Assembly: GCA_949987705.1 (NCBI GenBank)
Contig: OX465281.1
Location: 144,729,395 to 144,793,394 of the forward strand
DNA: 64,000 bases
Direction: 5' to 3'
Origin: Thereva unica
Taxonomy: Eukaryota > Arthropoda > Insecta > Diptera > Therevidae
Position numbers and translations under genes: made by a program. Each line of letters starts with the position of its first letter. The first letter of the stretch is position 1. Positions 53,265 through 63,850 of the stretch are shown here, piece after piece. The notes under the pieces were generated by a model that did not search any database, was not told the DNA's origin, and worked only from the letters and a program-made list of their open reading frames with translations.

Positions 53265-53918
53265 TATTACTCCACACTTCAAAACACTAGAGGTTGACCC
53301 TGCAAATCAACCTCCAATACCCTAAAATACAGGGTTACACCACTCCTACATTGAACGACACAAATGCTGCTCGTTCCGTGATAATTCTTCTTTTTCCGGG
53401 TGAGTTATAAGCCTCACGCCAACCCTACTTGGAAGGGACCATATCTATACCCATAAAGTCAAATTGTTCAAAAATCTCGTAAATACAGCATCAATCGTTG
53501 TTCCATTCCTCGTCGTGCTCTGATCTTTATCATTCGACATTTCCAACTCTAGTTTTTAATTTTTTCAGAACATAGTATATAATACGCAGTACATTGTATA
53601 TAGCTTGTACAATAGCTTCTTCTTCTTCCTGTATGTGAAAGATGAGTGGAATTTTTTTCGAGTCAGCTGAAGCCTCGATTCTAATATTCACCTTAATTTA
53701 TTTGCAATATATTTAGGTGACTTCCGTCGAGGTTATTTTAATTAATCTGACCCATCAGGTTTCGAATTTTTTCTTTGTTGCTCTTTCTCATTCGACATAT
53801 CCAAGTGCAGTGCTTTCTTAGCATTACTGTTAAAAGCAAATTCATTATAGTTACCCGGTGGCTATAACACGGATGTTCCTCGTCGAACCAGGATTGTTGT
53901 GGGCTTTCTCTGATACAT
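53265..53918. other. Spacer, nothing recognised
   Basis: No clear frame or repeat. Words such as TTCGACAT occur twice (about 53536 and 53790) in similar context, perhaps decayed repeats. Confidence 0.35.
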
Positions 53919-54194
53919 CTAATGCTTTCGGTAGATTGTCTTCCTTATATTCAGGATATCCATATTATTGTTGAAAATTGTTTCAAAAACTTTTATTTGT
54001 ATTTTGCATACATCAAAAAATACATCCGACGGAGCACATAAACTTCCAAAGTCCCTTCCGTTAATATAGTTTTTGAAGTGGATGAAGAGCTCTGAAGGAC
54101 ATGTCAAAATTTCTTCTGGCTTAATGATTATAATCCTACACATTTCACATTTAACTCGATATGCCAAATATCCCAAGAAGTACCTTGTAGACAT
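53919..54194 (-). pseudogene. C-terminal fragment of a P-element/THAP-type transposase
   Basis: Minus strand: YFLGYLAYRVKCEMCRIIII, then FKNYINGRDFGSLCAPSDVF. The pattern Y-x-x-GY-x-A followed by C-x2-C, and G-x-L-x-x-PS, is typical of the C-terminal region of P-like and THAP9-like transposases. About 85 residues; nothing upstream belongs to it. Assignment is by pattern only. Confidence 0.5.
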
Positions 54195-54394
54195 TAATTC
54201 AATTCAATTCATAATATTTTAATTCTATATAGTAGGTACCTAATAATTTGCAATAAATTATAAATACTAACAAATTAGAAAAATATATTTATTTGTAAAT
54301 TATGTTGATTAATTATTATAAATAGAAACATAAATATTAGTAAAAAGTAAATAAATATACTCTTTCCCTTTTTTATAATACATACAATCTTCTT

Positions 54395-55004
54395 CTTTTC
54401 AAGGTGTTAAATCAAACCTTACATACATTTCATGGAAATGGGGTTGTAGAGCAGCTCTTTGGGAATAAATTGGGTTCATCAAAAAATTTCTAGGACCACT
54501 GTTGGCCTTGTTCAACCTTTTTCTATGAAACAGATGTTTTTACATTTTTGATATTTACTCGAAAAGTTACTATTATTTTTTCTTGAAATTTTTATTGTAG
54601 GTAGGCACCATCAGTGGCCATAATTTAAGCCCTGACACAAGGTCCTATGATAATTACTACACTCCCTATAATTAAATGACAAAAAACGGCCATTTTAAAT
54701 GGTTTTTGAATTTTTCTGCAAACACCTGTAGACCGATTTCAATGGTCCAAAACTCCTAATTTTCGTTTTTTAAGCACTATTATGTAGTATTTTTTGTTTT
54801 CCAAAACAACATTTTTTTCGTACCCAAAACGTGGAAAAACGTGTTTTCGCTACTATTATTAGCTTTTTACCACCTGTTGCCCTGGACCAATTTTATCCAA
54901 AACACATTCATTGAATTCCTACGATTTTTCTCTTAATTATAGCGTCGAGAAATCGCAGGGTAGATTTATTTCAACTTTTTTTTATCGCTCCTGGACGTAA
55001 CAAA
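54395..55004 (+). repeat. Repeat family X, partial copy
   Basis: Begins AAGGTGTTAAATCAAACC and follows the centre and right arm of 30835-32009 to TATCGCTCCTGGAC at about 55002. Lacks the left arm. Confidence 0.8.
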
Positions 55005-55035
55005 ACTGACATTTATGAATAACAATTAGTGAATA

Positions 55036-55731
55036 TCTTTTTCCCTATGCCTTTTTTTTTAAATTAAAAATTTGTAAGAAACAATATGTGGTAATTTAAT
55101 TCTTATCCTTGTTTACGGAAGAAAATGCGAATATGTATCATTTGAAAACCGAGCGATCGACTTCCACCGACCGGTACACAAATTAAGTTCACCCAATAAC
55201 AGATCGTGTTCCGCGCACCTGAAATATTCGGCCGGGAGCAACTATCAATGGCCAGGAAATGCGAAAATTTCATCGGAGAAATATATGCCTGTATACAAGA
55301 AAAAAACAAAATCGTGACCTGCCACAATTCAAAAATTCCCCATATAAAAAATTGGAATTTAAAAAAACTCCATCCTGCGGAGCACTGCGCCTGAACCCTT
55401 GGCTAATCAAATAGAATTCAAATCGATTATTTTCCGCGCACCTGAAATGTAGCGAAATAGCCTTGAACACGAAAAGTTGCCTAAAAAGAATATTTCATTT
55501 CTTCCGAGAAATTGTAAATACGTATGCCTGAAAACAAAAAAAAAACAAAATCATGACCTGCCGCAATGGAAATTAAAAAAAACCATCCTGCGCACCGCAC
55601 CAAATTGTGTCGTCTGTTGCCTGGCTGATAGGGCAAAGTGTGTGAGGGGTGGAGAAGGCGAAAAAGTACATCTCGTCCGTGTGGAATGAAGTTCCGAAGC
55701 CACTCTGCCCTTCGCCTCTTCCTTTGTCTAT
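55036..55731 (-). repeat. ~0.69-kb repeat, inverted partner of 45046-45738
   Basis: Reverse complement of 45046-45738 with few differences. It stops next to the putative start of the Harbinger element. The frames inside (55103-55327, 55270-55470, 55481-55774) mirror those of the partner and are not protein families I know. Confidence 0.85.
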
Positions 55732-55852
55732 TGCCGGATCCACACGTTTGCCAAGGCTTGGCAAGCGCTCGCAAATTCCAAACGCTTGCTTAGGTTTGGG
55801 AAGCATCCACATGCTTGTGAGTGCGTTTGTATCTTCTGGACAAGCAAGCATG

Positions 55853-55990
55853 ATGGACGTCGAGGTTGTGTCGGCCCTAACTTTTGGATTAACGTATTTT
55901 TATAATAAAATTAAAGCAAAAAATGAAAAAAAAAAGAAAAATGCAACAAAGAAGATGGTGGATGTTAAAAATACATAGAAACCGTACCAG
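55853..55990 (+). pseudogene. Harbinger transposase exon 1 (one frameshift)
   Basis: ATG at 55853 (MDVEVVSALTFGLTYF). An A-run at about 55926-55936 has changed length, so the frame must shift to read RRWWMLKIHRNRT, the conserved RRWW-x-R/K block of Harbinger N-termini. The exon ends ACCAG|GTAATT at 55990. Joined in phase to exon 2. Confidence 0.75.
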
Positions 55991-56059
55991 GTAATTTTTT
56001 AATTTTTATTTTATAACTTTATTTATTAACTATGTACATCAATTATTTTTTGATTGCAG

Positions 56060-56372
56060 AGAATTCATGTCAGAAAAATTTCATGAGCTTCTTTGTGAAC
56101 CATCGGGACAATTTGATAACTTCTGCCGGATGAGCTATGTTGATTTTGAATATTTGCTGAACGAAATTGCGCCTATGATTTCAAAGGAAAATACAGATTT
56201 CAGAGAAGCTATACCAGCTAAATATCGTCTGGCACTAACATTAAGATTTTTAGCATCTGGTGACAGTTACAAAAGTCTACACTATTTGTTTAAAGTTTCC
56301 ACCCAGGCCATATCAAAAATTATACCTGAAGTTTGCAGAGCTATTAATAACGTTCTAGCAGATGAAATAAAG
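56060..56372 (+). CDS. Harbinger transposase exon 2
   Basis: Acceptor TTGATTGCAG before 56060; the exon reads EFMSEKFHELLCEP, FCRMSYVDFEYLLNEIAP (helix-turn-helix-containing region) and IPAKYRLALTLRFLASGDSY, LFKVSTQAISKIIPEVC. It ends GAAATAAAG|GTAATG at 56372 in phase 0. The intron to exon 3 is 2929 bp, 1978 of which are a Helitron. Confidence 0.85.
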
Positions 56373-56425
56373 GTAATGTAAAAACATGTTTGATATTTTT
56401 TTAATATTTTTATTGCAAAATGTAT

Positions 56426-56426
<1 letters not shown>

Positions 56427-56493
<67 letters not shown>
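56427..56493. repeat. (TA)n microsatellite
   Basis: Long alternating TA tract with a single CA interruption; it is the A/T target into which the Helitron at 56494 is inserted (the same tract resumes at 58472). Confidence 0.9.
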
Positions 56494-56619
56494 CTAGCAA
56501 AAACCCGCGTGCGTTTCAACGCCTTTCAATGAAATAAGATTATGGGGACACAGTCTGCGATAGGAAAATGATATAGTGAAAAAAGAACAAATCTGGGAAA
56601 ATTGATTTTGGGAGATGAC

Positions 56620-58140
56620 CGCCATGGATCAAATGATATATTGAGTATACTATATTACCTATGGTGTTCTACTTATCATACTCTTTCATTTGATACCCAT
56701 GTCGAAGGGGTTGTAAAGAAAATATTAATACGCCCTCTTTAGATGGCGCTATGGACCAAACGATATATTGAGTATACTATATTGCATATGGTGTTCTACT
56801 TATCATACTCTTTCATTTGATACCCATCTCGAAGGGGTTGTGAAGAAAATGGTAATCCGCCCTCTGGAGATGACCGCCATTTACCAAACGATATATTGAG
56901 TATACTATATTGCTTATATTGTTCTACTTATCATAGCCTTTCATTTGATACCCATGTCTCGGGTGTTGTGAAGAAAATGGTAAACCGCCCTTTTGAGATG
57001 GCCGCCATGGACCAAATTATAAATTGAGTATACTATATTGCTTATGGTGTTCTACTTTTCATAGCCTTTCATGTGATACCCATGTCTCGGGTGTTGTGAA
57101 GAAAATGGTAACCCGCCCTCTTGAGATGGCCGCCATGAATCTAAAGACACAGTCTATGGCAATGTTCTTATAATGCCCTTTCATTTGATACCAATGTCGA
57201 AGGGGTAGTGAAGAAAATGATCATCCGCCCTCTTCAGATGACCGCCATGGACCAAACGATATATTGAGTATACTATATTGCTTATGGTGTTCTACTTATC
57301 ATACCCTTTCATTTGAAATCCATGTCGAGGGGTGTGAAGATAATGGTAATCCAACCTCTGGAGATGGCCGCTATGGGCCAAACGATATATTGAGTATACT
57401 ATATTGCTTATGTGTTCTACTTATCATACTCTCTCATTTGATACCCATCTCGAAAGGGTTGTGAAGAAAACGGTAGTCCGCCCGCTTGAGATGATCGCCA
57501 TGGACGAACCGATATATTGAGTATACTATATTGCCTATGGTGTTCTCCTTGTCATACTCTTTCATTTGATATCCATGTCGAAGGTGTTGTGAAGAAAATG
57601 GTAATCCGCATTCTTGAGGTGGCCGCTATGGACCAAGCGACATATTGAGTATACTATATTGCTTATATTGTTCTACTTATCATACTCTTTCATTGGATAC
57701 CCATTTCGAAGGGGTTGTGAAGATAATGGTCATCTGCTCTCTTGAGATGACTGCCATGGACCAAACGATATATTGAGTATACTATATTGCCTTTGGTGTT
57801 CTACTTACCATACCCTTTCATTTGATATCCATGTCGAGGGGTTGTAAAGAAAATGGTAATCCGCCCTCTTGAGATGGCTGCTATGGACCAAACGCCTGCT
57901 TTTCTATTGAAATTTTGCTATAAACCTCACGGAGCCCGAGACCTTTCCTTCAGATATGAATTTTACACAGATGAAATGCCTCAAAGAACATGGGTCTTGC
58001 GTCAGCCGCCATGAATCGGTATATTGAGTCTACTACATTGCTTATTGTATTCTACTTATCATACCCTTTCATTTGATACCCATGTCGAGGTGGTTGTGAA
58101 GAAAGTGGTACACCGCCCTCTTGAGACGGCCGCCATGGAT
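56620..58140 (-). repeat. Tandem array, period ~125-128 bp, about 11 units
   Basis: GATATATTGAGTATACTATA recurs at about 56635, 56762, 56890, 57018, 57258, 57383, 57510, 57635, 57766 and (variant) 58018. Each unit holds GTGTTCTACTTATCATA, CATTTGATACCCATG, GTTGTGAAGAAAATGG and GATGGCCGCCATGG. One unit (57130-57240) is partly replaced, and a non-repeat patch lies at 57895-58010. Confidence 0.92.
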
Positions 58141-58287
58141 CATTTTAGTTTCAATAGCGTCATGGCCTACCTATTGTTTGACAGCTGCGTAAATTTGAAA
58201 TTTTCATTAAATGTAATGATTCAATTTAATGACAATTTTACATTTGTCAAACAATAGGTAGGCCATGAAGCTATTGAAACTAAAATG
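58141..58287. mobile_element. Small MITE inside the Helitron
   Basis: CATTTTAGTTTCAATAGC .. CCTACCTATTGTTTGACA is mirrored at 58244-58287 with ~44-bp arms and one or two mismatches; ~60-bp centre. Could equally be an internal hairpin of the Helitron. Confidence 0.7.
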
Positions 58288-58562
58288 AAGTGAAAATTCC
58301 TAAAATTACCATTTTTTTGTTTTTTCAGGCAATTTTTTTAATTTTTCTCTCCGTAAGAACCATCCTCGTACTTCAACGAATATTCAAAAAAAAAAATTAG
58401 TCCAATAGGTCCAGCCGTTCTCGAGTTTTGCGCTTACCAACACATTTAGCGATTCATTTTTATATTATAGATATATATACATATGTATAAAAATATTTAA
58501 TGTGTTCAGGACAATTTACTCATAGTCCTCAAAATCTTCGTATGCCTTCCGGAATACCTCGC

Positions 58563-59222
58563 TTACGTTTCTTTTTTTCTTTTTCGAGGCACGATTATTT
58601 CATCAGAAACTATTGTAATTGAGGGTGGATTCGAAGTGTTAAATTCGGAGTTGTCATCGTTATTTTGAAGAGGTGGTGGGCGTAACGGAGTGGAGCTTAT
58701 ATCAAAAGTGGACAAGGAATCATGGTTTGAGGTGGAAGAAGTATCGAAAAATGACGCTTGCGCGTGTGGTTGCTTCGGTATTACTATATATCCACTAGAA
58801 GCTGATGATGGTATAGAATATTGGGCTGAATACTGAGGAGATGGTGTTTCTCGTGAATATGACCTCAGTTTTATTCTTTTGATGAATAACCCATCTATTT
58901 CATACATCATGAGTTTCATCTCGTCTTTAGGAAGTTCTCTCAATTTTTTTGCTAAAAGCTTAGCATACAGATCGCATTCATCTTCTTCTTTACTTCCCTT
59001 TGAAGTCTCCGATTGTCGTTGACAAAGCACATTCGTTAATTGGCTAAACGCAGTGGCCATTTGCTGTTCTGCAGCATCTCGAGCTGCGGGACGACATTTC
59101 TTATTAGATGTTATAGAAACCGCAGGTGCAGAACTCGAGGAACCCGCCATGCTGCTTTCATTATCTGTCTCCTCGGCTTCATCCACCGTTACCTCGACAG
59201 GTGTTTCTGATGACCTTGATTG
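58563..59222 (-). CDS. Harbinger MADF-BESS protein, last exon
   Basis: Acceptor TTTTTGCAG before CAATCAAGG at 59222, in phase 0 with exon B. It is rich in S, E and T, then has a BESS motif at about LYAKLLAKKLRELPKDEMKL (dimerisation), and a C-terminal nuclear-localisation-like PRKRKKE. The frame stops at 58563; one base of slippage in the A-run at about 58574 would lengthen it by ~15 mostly acidic residues. The exon sits inside intron 2 of the plus-strand transposase, 79 bp from its exon 3. Such partners bind DNA and help bring the transposase to the nucleus. Confidence 0.75.
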   Translation of the reverse strand, partial: QSRSSETPVEVTVDEAEETDNESSMAGSSSSAPAVSITSNKKCRPAARDAAEQQMATAFSQLTNVLCQRQSETSKGSKEEDECDLYAKLLAKKLRELPKDEMKLMMYEIDGLFIKRIKLRSYSRETPSPQYSAQYSIPSSASSGYIVIPKQPHAQASFFDTSSTSNHDSLSTFDISSTPLRPPPLQNNDDNSEFNTSNPPSITIVSDEIIVPRKRKKET

Positions 59223-59301
59223 CTGCAAAAATTTGATTTGATTATAAACTTTGCTCAACTTCAAAATTTTATTTTTTTAACATAATGCTCTATCATTTCA
59301 G

Positions 59302-60102
59302 ATGCCTTCAACAGCAGAAGATTGGGTTAAAATAGAAAGAGGATACAGAAGTAAATTCCCACATTGTGTCGGTTCGATGGACGGCAAACATATAGTTATC
59401 GAGAGCCCACCTCATAGTGGAACTGAGTATTTTAACTACAAAAAAACCTTCAGTATAGTTCTTTTGGCATTAGTCGACAGCAATTATAAATTTACATTTG
59501 TTGACATTGGATGTCAAGGGAGAATTAGCGATGGTGGTGTTTTTAGAAACTCATTATTATGGCAAAGAATCTGCAGAAATGAAATGAACTTTCCCACTCC
59601 ATGCCCACTTCCCGGATCGAAGAATAACGTAAACGTACCATACGTGTTTTTAGCAGATGGTGCTTTTGCACTCAGTACGCATATTATGAAGCCTTACCCC
59701 GGAAATCATGAGAAAGGATCACCAAAAAGAATATTTAATCAAAATTTGTCTAAATCCCGGGTTGTAGTAGAGAACACATTTGGTATTCTAACTTCAGTGT
59801 TTAGAATTTTTCGAAGACCTATTAATTTGAATGTTGAAACTGTGAAAGAAATTACTATGACCTGTGTACTACTACATAACTTTCTCAGAAAAAGTAAAAC
59901 TTCTGCAGAAAGATATACTCCACGCGGAACAGTGGATGTCTACGATAGTAATGGGAATCTCATAACACCTGGTGCATGGCGGAATATAAATGAATATAAT
60001 GCAATGCAAAATTTGCCACAAGTACCTCGAAGATCACCGCTAAATGCCATCAAGATTAGAGAGGAATTTACTTCGTATTTTTGTGGGAGTATGAATACTT
60101 GA
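59302..60102 (+). CDS. Harbinger transposase exon 3 (DDE domain)
   Basis: Acceptor TATCATTTCAG before 59302, phase 0. Begins MPSTAEDWVKIERGY, and the DDE_4 core follows: CVGSMDGKHIVIESP (first Asp), VFLADGAFAL (second Asp), KSRVVVENTFGIL (Glu), then LLHNFLR and EFTSYF to TGA at 60102. No stop or frameshift is visible. With exon 2 this is a nearly complete core; only exon 1 has a lesion. Confidence 0.92.
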   Translation: MPSTAEDWVKIERGYRSKFPHCVGSMDGKHIVIESPPHSGTEYFNYKKTFSIVLLALVDSNYKFTFVDIGCQGRISDGGVFRNSLLWQRICRNEMNFPTPCPLPGSKNNVNVPYVFLADGAFALSTHIMKPYPGNHEKGSPKRIFNQNLSKSRVVVENTFGILTSVFRIFRRPINLNVETVKEITMTCVLLHNFLRKSKTSAERYTPRGTVDVYDSNGNLITPGAWRNINEYNAMQNLPQVPRRSPLNAIKIREEFTSYFCGSMNT

Positions 60103-60228
60103 TAAGGAGTTGCAACTAATTGTATACCTGCGAAAATTCTTACTTAATTTTAGATTATGTACTTAATATTATAGAAACTGTAAAAATAAAATTGATTATT
60201 TCAAGAATATTGAAGTGTTTTTACTCAC

Positions 60229-60329
60229 CGTTTCTGAGTTTAACCCAATCTTGGCCGTATATACCGGCAGAAGAAACGATTCCATTGGCTGGTATGCAAA
60301 CCAAATTGGTTCATAAATATCGTCGACTC
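60229..60329 (-). CDS. Harbinger MADF-BESS protein, middle exon
   Basis: 101 nt with consensus sites on both sides: TTTTTACTCAG| before GAGTC (60330/60329) and ACG|GTGAGTAA (60229/60228). It reads VDDIYEPIWFAYQPMESFL, the conserved WF-AY-x-x-SFL end of MADF domains in such proteins, then LPVYTAKIGLNSET. Its phases fit exon A (one nt carried) and exon C (phase 0). Too short for an ordinary ORF scan. Confidence 0.8.
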
Positions 60330-60537
60330 CTGAGTAAAAATTATTATTACCTATTATTTATTTACGTCAGATATAAATAGATATTTTGTTAGTAACACGC
60401 GTACAACAATGTTAGTACCTACTTAATTAAATTATAGATATTTCAATAATTGTTATTTAAAAATACTAAAAGAAATATACAAATATGAAAAATATACACT
60501 TTCATTGAAACATCTATTTATTTCATTTATTGTTAGC

Positions 60538-63500
60538 CCAGGCAACGAATGCTCAAAAATAGGTATAGAGGGAAATGCTTGGAACACAATTTTTGACTTC
60601 GCAACTTTGTTTGGACTAGTTAGGAGGTGAACATATCAAAAGTCCCCGCCCCTAGCCCTTGAGCTTGGGGAAAGAGGGGGTTTAAAGGACCCATTTTTCG
60701 GGTTTTCGCTTATATCTCGGAAACTATGCGTCCTAGCGACATGACCACATAAACAAAATGAAAGCTGATTAAATTTTCTATAAATTTGGCTCAGTCAAGT
60801 TTTTCGATATCTTGTATAGTTTTCGAGATATCTGCTCTTGAAAGTCTGTAATTTTCGAAAACAAAAATTTTGCTCTTTTTTACCGGATGACTTCATAAGC
60901 CATTGGGATAGTTTTATAAATCACAACCAGTAAATGAAAACGAAGTTTATTGAAATAGGAAAGTGAATTAACATAAAACATTACAACAGTAGGCACCATT
61001 GAGTCAATTTCTTGCGATCTTGGGGTGGGAAGGACCTTCATCCTCGTCTTCGTTTTCATCTTCTTTTTCTCCAATCTCTTCTCCATCGGACCCCTGTAGA
61101 GAAACGTTCAGAGGATCCTCCTGGTCTTCTTCATCTTCGGAGTCAACTTGAATGACCCCATTCAGGCACTTCCCCTGGCAATTTTGGCATGCTGAGGAAC
61201 ATTTGAGGCGGCCACACTTCGCGCTGGCACAGTCTTTCTTACATCGGCAGAAAATCACTTTCAGGATATCCTCCGGTGCAGCTGCTAACTCACTGTGCAC
61301 TGGGACCAGACAGTTGTTCTCAATCTTCCACCCATACATCTGAGGAGGCAGATTATTTCCCAGCCATAGCTGAACTTGATGGAATGTTCGGAGGGAATGC
61401 TGTTTTACTGCTCCTTCGGTTGGAGGAAGGCTAGAGATATCAGGCTTGATGGTGGCCACCGATTTCAAGAATGACTTGTACCTGTAGGCATTGAGGGAGA
61501 CCTCTTTCTCGTGCTTGAGGTTGATGAGGAATAGCCGTCAAAGACTACAGTACATCTCCTTCCGTGGTAGTTCTTTGTGATAAAGTCGATGTAGCTCTCA
61601 CAGATTGTCGATATCTTGACACCTCTTCTCCAAATTACTTTATGGAGGAGGAGCCCTCCGTCAAATACGATGTCTAGCTGTGCGACACGTACATCCTTGG
61701 TGGTAGTGTTGAATAGTTTGTACAGCGCTGACTTAGTCGATTTCCTCATCCCACTCTCATTGAATAGAGCTAATGGGAACGGGGCTAGTTCATATTTCAT
61801 GTACAGCTTTAAATCTTCGTCTGTTTTTTTGCTGATGGATATACGTCGGAATAGCAAGAATGGGTCCACAGGAATCTTTTCGCCGTTGATTTTGATCGAT
61901 GAGCTCACTGTCGAAAGGGGTAGAGCTCGATTTTTTCGAGCCAATTTGATGTTAGCAAATGTCGAATGGACTATTTTAGCCATTGCTCGCTTACCAACTG
62001 CAACAGCATTGTAGCAGGTGATCGTTGTATCCCCAACAATTCCTGTCGCGATAGACATGATGTCACTGGTCTCTGGGAAGGGGGGAAATTTATCAAACCA
62101 ATCGGTGAGCTTAGCGATGTCAGCTGTTTCCTTGTTTTGGCGGGCTTGTCCGAAATCTGCATGCTGCTCACTGGTTAAAAATAGAACTCCACCAAACTCT
62201 TCTAAAGAGGTGCAGATATCATGAGTTGCACTCATCCCTACCACCCATTTGCTGAGAGTGCTGTTTGTGACTCCCTTACCACGAGTCATGCCACCTTGGC
62301 TGGAAAAAGAACGCATTAAGGTGGTCTCAATTGTCATTAATTGAATGGAGAATTTCAGTTTGTGAGAACTGGCAGTCGGTACTATTATCAATGAAGGCGT
62401 AAATATCATCCATAGCTCTTGCTACGTACTCGGATGAGGAACTTCCTGATTTATCATGAGCATATAAGGGCTTGATGAATTTCAACCGACAATCATTGTG
62501 ATAAACTCCCTTTTCTGCAACGAGGTCATTAACACCGGGAAGGCGAAGGATCACTTCTTCACCCCAAATATCATTCCTTACAGTGGCTGCAGATATACAT
62601 ACTTTATGGAAATCAAGAGTGCGGACTAGATGTACCCTTCCTTCTTTTGTCATGAATTTTCTTAGTTTCATGTTGAATGATCTCTCCACAAATGAAACAA
62701 TTTTTCTTGAAATTGAACTTGGGTAATGCAGATCGCAAAACCGATGATTTAGGCTGAGCAGATGTTGATGCTTCTTGTTTCTTGAAAGCCGCGATCGACT
62801 GGGTCCTCGTGTAATTTTTTCTACACAACGTGTGGACGAAAAGTGAAGTTATATTGGCTAGTTGGCTAATTATTGCCGTCACCCCTCCCATTACTGGCTT
62901 TTTTAAGGGAACCTATCCCTTTTTCACTCACTTTAGAGACATCAGGACTCGATGCAGTCACTTCCTCATCGCAAACAAAACACTTGCGACACAAGACTCA
63001 CGATATCGTTAAATGTGACACCAAAAAATCTCACTGGAACTAACAAAACAAAACACTAAGTAAAGTTTTTTGAACGGGTGTAAATCCAAGGGTCTGGTGT
63101 AGAAGTTTTTCGTAAAATGAAAGGAAACAATTATGTAATAACACACTTGAAAAGTTTGACGACAAACAAAGAGCCGTCTATATTCCTTTTTTAATTATTA
63201 TAGGTACTTGAGTTAACGTAACGGTTATAGTGCCGTAAAGCACAGAGAACTGTTTCAACAGTCATAAAAAATGTTTTTAGGAGAACGGTAAGTAGTAAAA
63301 AATAAATAATGTACAGCTCTTCAAAAAACCTTTACTTACCCAATTGCTTTAACATTTGAAGGAAAATAGATAAAATAGTAAAGTATTATATATTTTTGAA
63401 GGGACACAACCCTTTTGACGGAATTACTTTTTAGGTTCATCGTTGAAGAGTCATCCGGTAAAAAAAAGCAAAAAATTTTTTTTTCGAAAATTACAGACTT

Positions 63501-63794
63501 TCAAGAGCAGATATCTCGAAAACTATACATGATATCGAAAAACTTGACTGAGCCAAACTTATAGAAAATTTAATCAGCTTTCATTTTGTTTATAGTGGTC
63601 ATGTCGAGGACGCATAGTTTCCCACATATAAGCGAAAAACCGAAAAATGGGTCCTTTAAACCCCCCTCTTTCCCCAAGCTCAAGGGCTAGGGGCGGGGAC
63701 TTTTGATATGTTCACCTCCTAACTAGTCCAAACAAAGTTGCGAAGTCAAAAATTGTGTTCCAAGTATTTCCCTCTATACCTTTTCGTTGCCTGG
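60538..63794 (-). mobile_element. DNA element with ~355-bp terminal inverted repeats
   Basis: Arms 60538-60892 and about 63436-63794 are near-identical inverses; the tip is CCAGGCAACGAA, and inside are TTGGACTAGTTAGGAGGTGA, GGGGCGGGGACTTTTGAT and TTACCGGATGACTC. No target duplication is evident. It encodes the Cys-rich protein below and lies in the first visible intron of the MADF gene. Confidence 0.85.
61004..62891 (-). pseudogene. Long-TIR element protein: N-terminal zinc region, nuclease-like segment, Cys-rich tail; core deleted
   Basis: Several minus frames in order. N-terminal: CFICGE, then DIWGEEVILRLPGVNDLVAE and YHNDCRLKFIK (zinc-binding CHC2H-like). Centre: GGMTRGKGVTNSTLSKWVVG, LTSEQHADFGQARQ, PVDPFLLFRRI, DIVFDGGLLLHKVIWRR and CTVVFDGYSS. 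C-terminal: PPTEGAVKQHSLRTFHQVQL, GWKIENNCLVPV and CRCKKDCASAKC..CSSACQNCQGKC, then an acidic tail. In intact relatives an acidic D-A-D-T ... D-D-T-D-V ... G-C-D-T-T region, PIN/FEN-nuclease-like, follows the VVFDGY block; here it is absent at the junction near 61500. A second gap lies near 62340. The family is widespread in invertebrates and poorly characterised; the nuclease reading is inference. Confidence 0.65.
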
Positions 63795-63850
63795 CCTATG
63801 TCGTAATCTACAAATATCTGGTTTAAATAAATAAATAAATAAATTTATAC

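Larger units (their letters stand above)
56494..58471 (-). mobile_element. Non-autonomous Helitron with ~127-bp tandem repeats
   Basis: Minus strand: starts TCTATAATATAAAAATGAAT and ends with a hairpin (GGCGTTGAAACGC) and GGGTTTTTGCTAG; A precedes and T follows. It shares both the 3' end and nearby words with the Helitron at 36344-37098. The interior is mainly a tandem array. It lies in intron 2 of the Harbinger transposase. Confidence 0.88.

Noticed and set aside
56620..58140. CRISPR-like or gene array
   Set aside because: The ~127-bp units are direct tandem repeats without spacers, inside a Helitron in eukaryotic DNA.
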